This document shows, piece by piece, positions 60,746 through 64,000 of a DNA stretch of 64,000 nucleotides. Source of the DNA: Microvelia longipes (Eukaryota; Arthropoda; Insecta; Hemiptera; Veliidae); the NCBI GenBank assembly GCA_018340805.1, contig JACMZG010001913.1:32637915-32701914 (forward strand), read 5' to 3'. A program made the position numbers and the translations under genes. The notes under the pieces were generated by a model. The model made no database searches. It worked only from the letters and a program-made list of their open reading frames with translations, and was not told the DNA's origin. Numbering within the stretch: position 1 is the stretch's first letter; each line of letters starts with the position of its first letter.

Positions 60746-60960
60746 GAAGATTTAGGTCTTTCAGAACTGACCGCGTCAATTTAGATGATAAACCAGGAGT
60801 TCATCTATTGTAAGAGGCATCTTCAGGGATTCTCAAGACATCATTGATGGAAACACAATGTCTTACAAAACTAAACAGTTTTGTAGAACATTGTGGTTTA
60901 ATCTATAATACCCTACGTCAGGTTCTTCATCACCATATCTGTGGATGCCTTTGCAATTAA
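60746..60960. mobile_element. Degenerate second copy of the fold-back element
   Basis: GAAGATTTAGGTCTTTC, GACCGCGTCAATTTAGATGA, GAGGCATCTTCAGGGAT and AACACAATGTCTTACAAAAC align with the left arm at 17363-17495. The right half (CAGTTTTGTAGAACATTGTG and on) pairs back imperfectly. Both arms keep the 10 bases that the right arm of the 17.5-kb copy lacks. Confidence 0.65.
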
Positions 60961-62805
60961 TTACCTCCTGTGGGTATGAGTATCAGTTATTATCGTAGAA
61001 TTGAAACAGGGAATTGTCGCGAAATTGAAACTTTGTACACAAATCAATCTTTTGCTCTAATTGTGGAGCGCGGAAGGTATTTTTTATAACGACAGTAACC
61101 GGCATTGATGACGCAGCTAAAATTTATATAAAGCAGAGAGGCATTAAAGTATGATACTTTTAGCTCCCACAACATTTTAATTACAAATAGCTATAACTTT
61201 AGATTTAAACTGAACAAATCCGATTATCCAAATCCGGCTTGAAGGAATTTTTTAACTTCCTCCAGTGTATCTCCTGTTTTGCGGTTTTCAAGTTTTTTTT
61301 TTATAAACTGTCCTCGCTTTATCCGTAAGGACTGTATTGTTCTATTTTTATCCTTGCATGACCATAAGGATCTAAAGAAACCCTAGTGACGTCATGAAAT
61401 AATGTTTAGACTGAATAGGAAAGTCTAAATATTCCATTGTTCTAAAATATATTCTGGCAGTAATAGTGTATTACGCAGTAATTGAGAAAAAAGAAGCTAT
61501 GCATACGAGTGTGGATTTGCAAACGTTTTGCTTGCATGTTGCACACCGTAATTTGCATACAGTATTTAAATATTAAAAATATGTAATTTCGTATGTTTCT
61601 TTAGATATCGCCTGTGCATATTTTGTGTCGATTTTGTCTGCTATAAATTTTTGGCGGCGTATTTCGTATAACTGATCCGTATCCTGATCGATTATTGCAG
61701 GGTAAGAGATGGTTTTTGGAGAGGTACTATTTGATCCAGTTATTTATATTATATTATTATTTATATTTATATTATTTATCTTATAAATTCAACTACACAC
61801 GACACACAACATATATTATATATTTATATATGCAGTTTTTCTCTCGGCCTGTTGAAGGGTGTGACGACTCGAAATTGCATTATTATATATTTATATATAT
61901 ATTATATATATATATTTTAAACTATATTTTATTATATATATTATATATATTATTTGTGTGGGTGTCTGTCATTTATTTTACTTTTATTAGATGTCAGATC
62001 GGATTATCAGCGTAGTTTTGATTTTATTGATTGACATATAAAACATAATGTAAACAAAACTCTTTTATTGCGGCAAAGAGGCTAAAGGCCTTTCGTTTTA
62101 AAAAGAGTTATTTACTTTAGTAACTACTGAAAATTTAATTAAGCTTAGAATAATTTTATATACAGAAGGAGCATAACTAATAGCAGCAAAGTTGTTTCAC
62201 TGTTGGTCTTAAGTAACGCTGCCACCGTAAAATTATACAATTTTCTTATAACAAAGTTGGCAATACTGTTAAAAGTAGTCCTCGTCAACTAAATGTAGAT
62301 TCTCGTATTTCTCTACCCTTTTGCTACCTAAGACCGATTTTATTAAGTTTTTAGCATGGTTTATAAGTTATTTTATTCGTTACTTAAGATCTTTTTTTAT
62401 TCGTGGATATTTCTAACACATTTAATAAAATAATGTTTTGTAGTAAGGGTGGTACCCCTACTTAAGACCACCTGTCAACCAGCTTTTGTATTATGACTGG
62501 AATTACTTTGTGTTTACGATCCTATGCTCGTTCTATATTAGTATTATTCTAAGTAATTAGAATAATAATAGATCTCAATTTAGGTTTAGTTGGGCTGACC
62601 GGAAAATATTTTTTGTAAGTCATTAACCGGCAGTAATGCCTCAGGAGTATATTATCAGCAATTGCTTAATTGTTTTAAAATAGAACGTTTTTTTAAAAAA
62701 ATAAAAAAAAATCAAATTAAATATATTTGTTAAAATAAATTTGTGTGTCCTGTAAATAATAAATTTCATTTGAAATGAGCTAAATTTATATTAACAGATT
62801 TTATT

Positions 62806-62961
62806 GGATAACTAATGTTAAGCATCATCGAGCCCTGAAAAAAAAAGATAAATCCATAGTGTCTGAGGTAGAGTTCAGCTGTTCCGGTGTAGTGAGAATG
62901 ATTAAAGCAAATCCAATATCGTGGGGAAAAGTTCTGAGATACCCCGTACCTGATTTTTTTG
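62806..62961 (+). mobile_element. 5S-rRNA-derived SINE, deleted head
   Basis: ACTAATGTTAAGCATCATCGAG matches the start and A box (the first 20 bases are nearly those of the 8.3-kb copy); the C-box part is lost at an A run. The body (GTGTCTGAGGTAGAGTTCAG) and tail GAGATACCCCGTACCTGATT then TTTTT are present. It lies about 300 bp downstream of the first exon of the split gene. Confidence 0.55.
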
Positions 62962-63259
62962 TTGCGTGTAAAATATCTTATTGATTTGATTTTATTTTTA
63001 ATATTTATCTGATTGTATTCTAGCCAGTATTGACGGATAGGAGGAGGAAAAACTTGATTCAAAAATACAATTTTCCAGTATAACAATTGCATAGTCATGA
63101 TGTGATGTAAAGGAAAAGCCATCCTAGAGTTATTTTTAATCCTAAGTGTTGAACTTGATTGATACTCGTCTTAGTCTCAAATACAGACGGATAAACAACC
63201 ACCTAGATAGATCTGCAAAGAGAGCTAGTTTTGTGGTTTTACAATAAAACTAAACTTAC

Positions 63260-63348
63260 CGTAAGTTACAAAGCTTCTGTCGTTCACTCCTGATAAAATC
63301 AGTATTCTTATCACGGCTTCTGGTTATTTCGCCATTATCGCTAGCCAT
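63260..63348 (-). CDS. First coding exon of the split gene
   Basis: ATG at 63348-63346 begins MASDNGEITRSRDKNTDFIR, then SERQKLCNL, and the frame reaches a consensus donor CG|GTAAGT (donor at 63259) with two bases left over. An in-frame ATG two codons upstream (MLMASD) is a possible start; the chosen one has the better context (TTAATGG). An in-frame TGA lies about 60 nt upstream. The peptide is charged, hydrophilic and has no signal peptide or membrane segment, so a cytosolic or nuclear protein is likely. Codon use is balanced, in contrast to the AT noise nearby. The family is not recognised. The continuation is inferred from phase: the 48.0-kb candidate fits. Confidence 0.6.
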
Positions 63349-63391
63349 TAACATCCAGCAGAAATGGTGCTGTATAGTAGGGCTTAAATTA

Positions 63392-63422
63392 AATCAGGAC
63401 CTTCTGCCGAAAGGTCCTGATT
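63392..63422. promoter_or_regulatory. Hairpin in the inferred 5' leader
   Basis: AATCAGGACCTT (63392-63403), 7-nt loop, AAGGTCCTGATT (63411-63422): perfect 12-bp stem 44 to 74 nt upstream of the ATG. In an mRNA it would be a stable stem in the 5' UTR; as DNA it could be a small element or binding site. Regulatory meaning is inference. Confidence 0.4.
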
Positions 63423-63429
63423 AAATTTA

Positions 63430-63720
63430 TGTAATAAATAAATTATTATTTAAATTTTTAAATTTGAATAATTTTTAAGAATATAATATTTAATTTATTA
63501 TTTTAAATTTTTTATATTACTAGTATTATTAATTTATAATAATTTACGTTAATTTTTCAATAAATTCTGTATTTTATCTGTAATTTATTAAATTAATATT
63601 TAATTAATAATAATTACTTTATTATTAATAAATCATACATATGTTATATAATAATTAAATATTTAATTAATAATAAAATTAATATTTAATTAAATAAATA
63701 AATTTATTTAACTTAATAAT
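63430..63720. other. Extremely AT-rich block upstream of the first exon
   Basis: About 290 bp with almost no G or C, made of TAATAAATT-type words, bounded by a GC-rich hairpin on each side. Could hold promoter elements, but TATA-like words are everywhere in it, so none is called. Confidence 0.5.
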
Positions 63721-63723
63721 TTA

Positions 63724-63744
63724 CCCGGGAACTCCGTTCCCGGG
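63724..63744. repeat. GC-rich 9-bp hairpin
   Basis: CCCGGGAAC/TCC/GTTCCCGGG: perfect arms with a 3-nt loop, standing alone in AT-rich DNA. It could be the subterminal hairpin of a small mobile element; no CTRR or target-site duplication was found beside it. Confidence 0.65.
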
Positions 63745-64000
63745 CAATGATTCAATTAAAGATATAATTTGAATGCACGATAATCGTCAATTTCAGTTCT
63801 TTTCAATTTTACAGCGTGAGGTAGTTCCCGTAAGTATTTTGTTTATAAGGCATAAGTTTATAATAACTAGTTTATAATAATAGTAAGTTATAATAAATCT
63901 CGCACATACATGTGTATAGGTATAAATATTTCTTGATCAGTAAGTTAACCCTTTCTTAAAAAACCACCTTCTTTCACCTCTACATGACCCTTAACTCAAA

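Larger units (their letters stand above)
48093..63259 (-). other. First intron of the split gene (inferred, about 15 kb)
   Basis: Contains 5S-SINE copies, two R1 partial copies, minisatellites, a polypyrimidine stretch, a second fold-back copy and several coding-like islands listed separately. Between about 50.1 and 57.3 kb the plus strand is visibly richer in T than A and in G than C. Confidence 0.35.

Noticed and set aside
62766..63122. 118-codon minus-strand frame next to the first exon
   Set aside because: Half of it runs through a 5S-SINE copy in antisense, and no motif or splice context supports it.

Overview
The window looks like animal nuclear DNA, most likely from an arthropod: very AT-rich, no bacterial-style gene packing, only small open frames, GT-AG splice signals, many (AT)n microsatellites, and a dense layer of degraded interspersed repeats. 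The repeats include a LINE reverse-transcriptase C-terminus, a Penelope-like GIY-YIG fragment, tRNA-headed SINEs and 5S-rRNA-headed SINEs. No marker pins the species. No rRNA gene, intact tRNA gene or CRISPR array was seen.

The best gene evidence is one split gene on the minus strand. It starts at an ATG exon (63260-63348) with a G|GTAAGT donor. A phase-compatible candidate exon lies at 48017-48092, a well-supported exon at 23431-23544, and a candidate last exon at 21178-21228. Joined as read they give a protein of about 109 residues, across introns of about 15, 24 and 2 kb. A symmetric 39-nt exon candidate (33172-33210) and a possible alternative first exon (36425-36475) lie in the 24-kb intron. 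I do not recognise the protein. The start exon and the 23.4-kb exon are the firmest parts; the joins are inference.

Layout. 1-18.3 kb is repeat-rich: Penelope-like remnants (1.6-2.4 kb), a tRNA-derived SINE inside a 27-bp inverted repeat (3.5-4.3 kb), nested palindromes (4.7 kb), several MITE-like hairpins (6.0-7.6 kb), many copies of one unnamed family (here R1), an element with an 11-bp target-site duplication plus a second copy (9.9-10.8 kb), a reverse-oriented SINE (11 kb), a LINE fragment (14 kb), a 71-bp-arm hairpin (15.3 kb), a large fold-back element (17.4-17.6 kb) and a Helitron-like 3' end (18.16 kb). 18.3-47.5 kb is extremely AT-rich and mostly reads as 3' flank and long introns, with minisatellites at 27.5-27.9 and 35.4-35.8 kb. 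47.6-64 kb returns to mixed composition, with 5S-SINE copies, coding-like islands that I could not identify (50.5, 55.8-56.2, 58.3-58.6 kb), a degenerate second fold-back copy (60.75-60.96 kb) and the first exon with hairpins upstream.

Two cross-cutting observations stand out: at least five headed or tailed copies of a 5S-rRNA-derived SINE in 64 kb, and a hammerhead-ribozyme-like core (CUGANGA, short hairpin, GAAA) recurring in otherwise different repeats.
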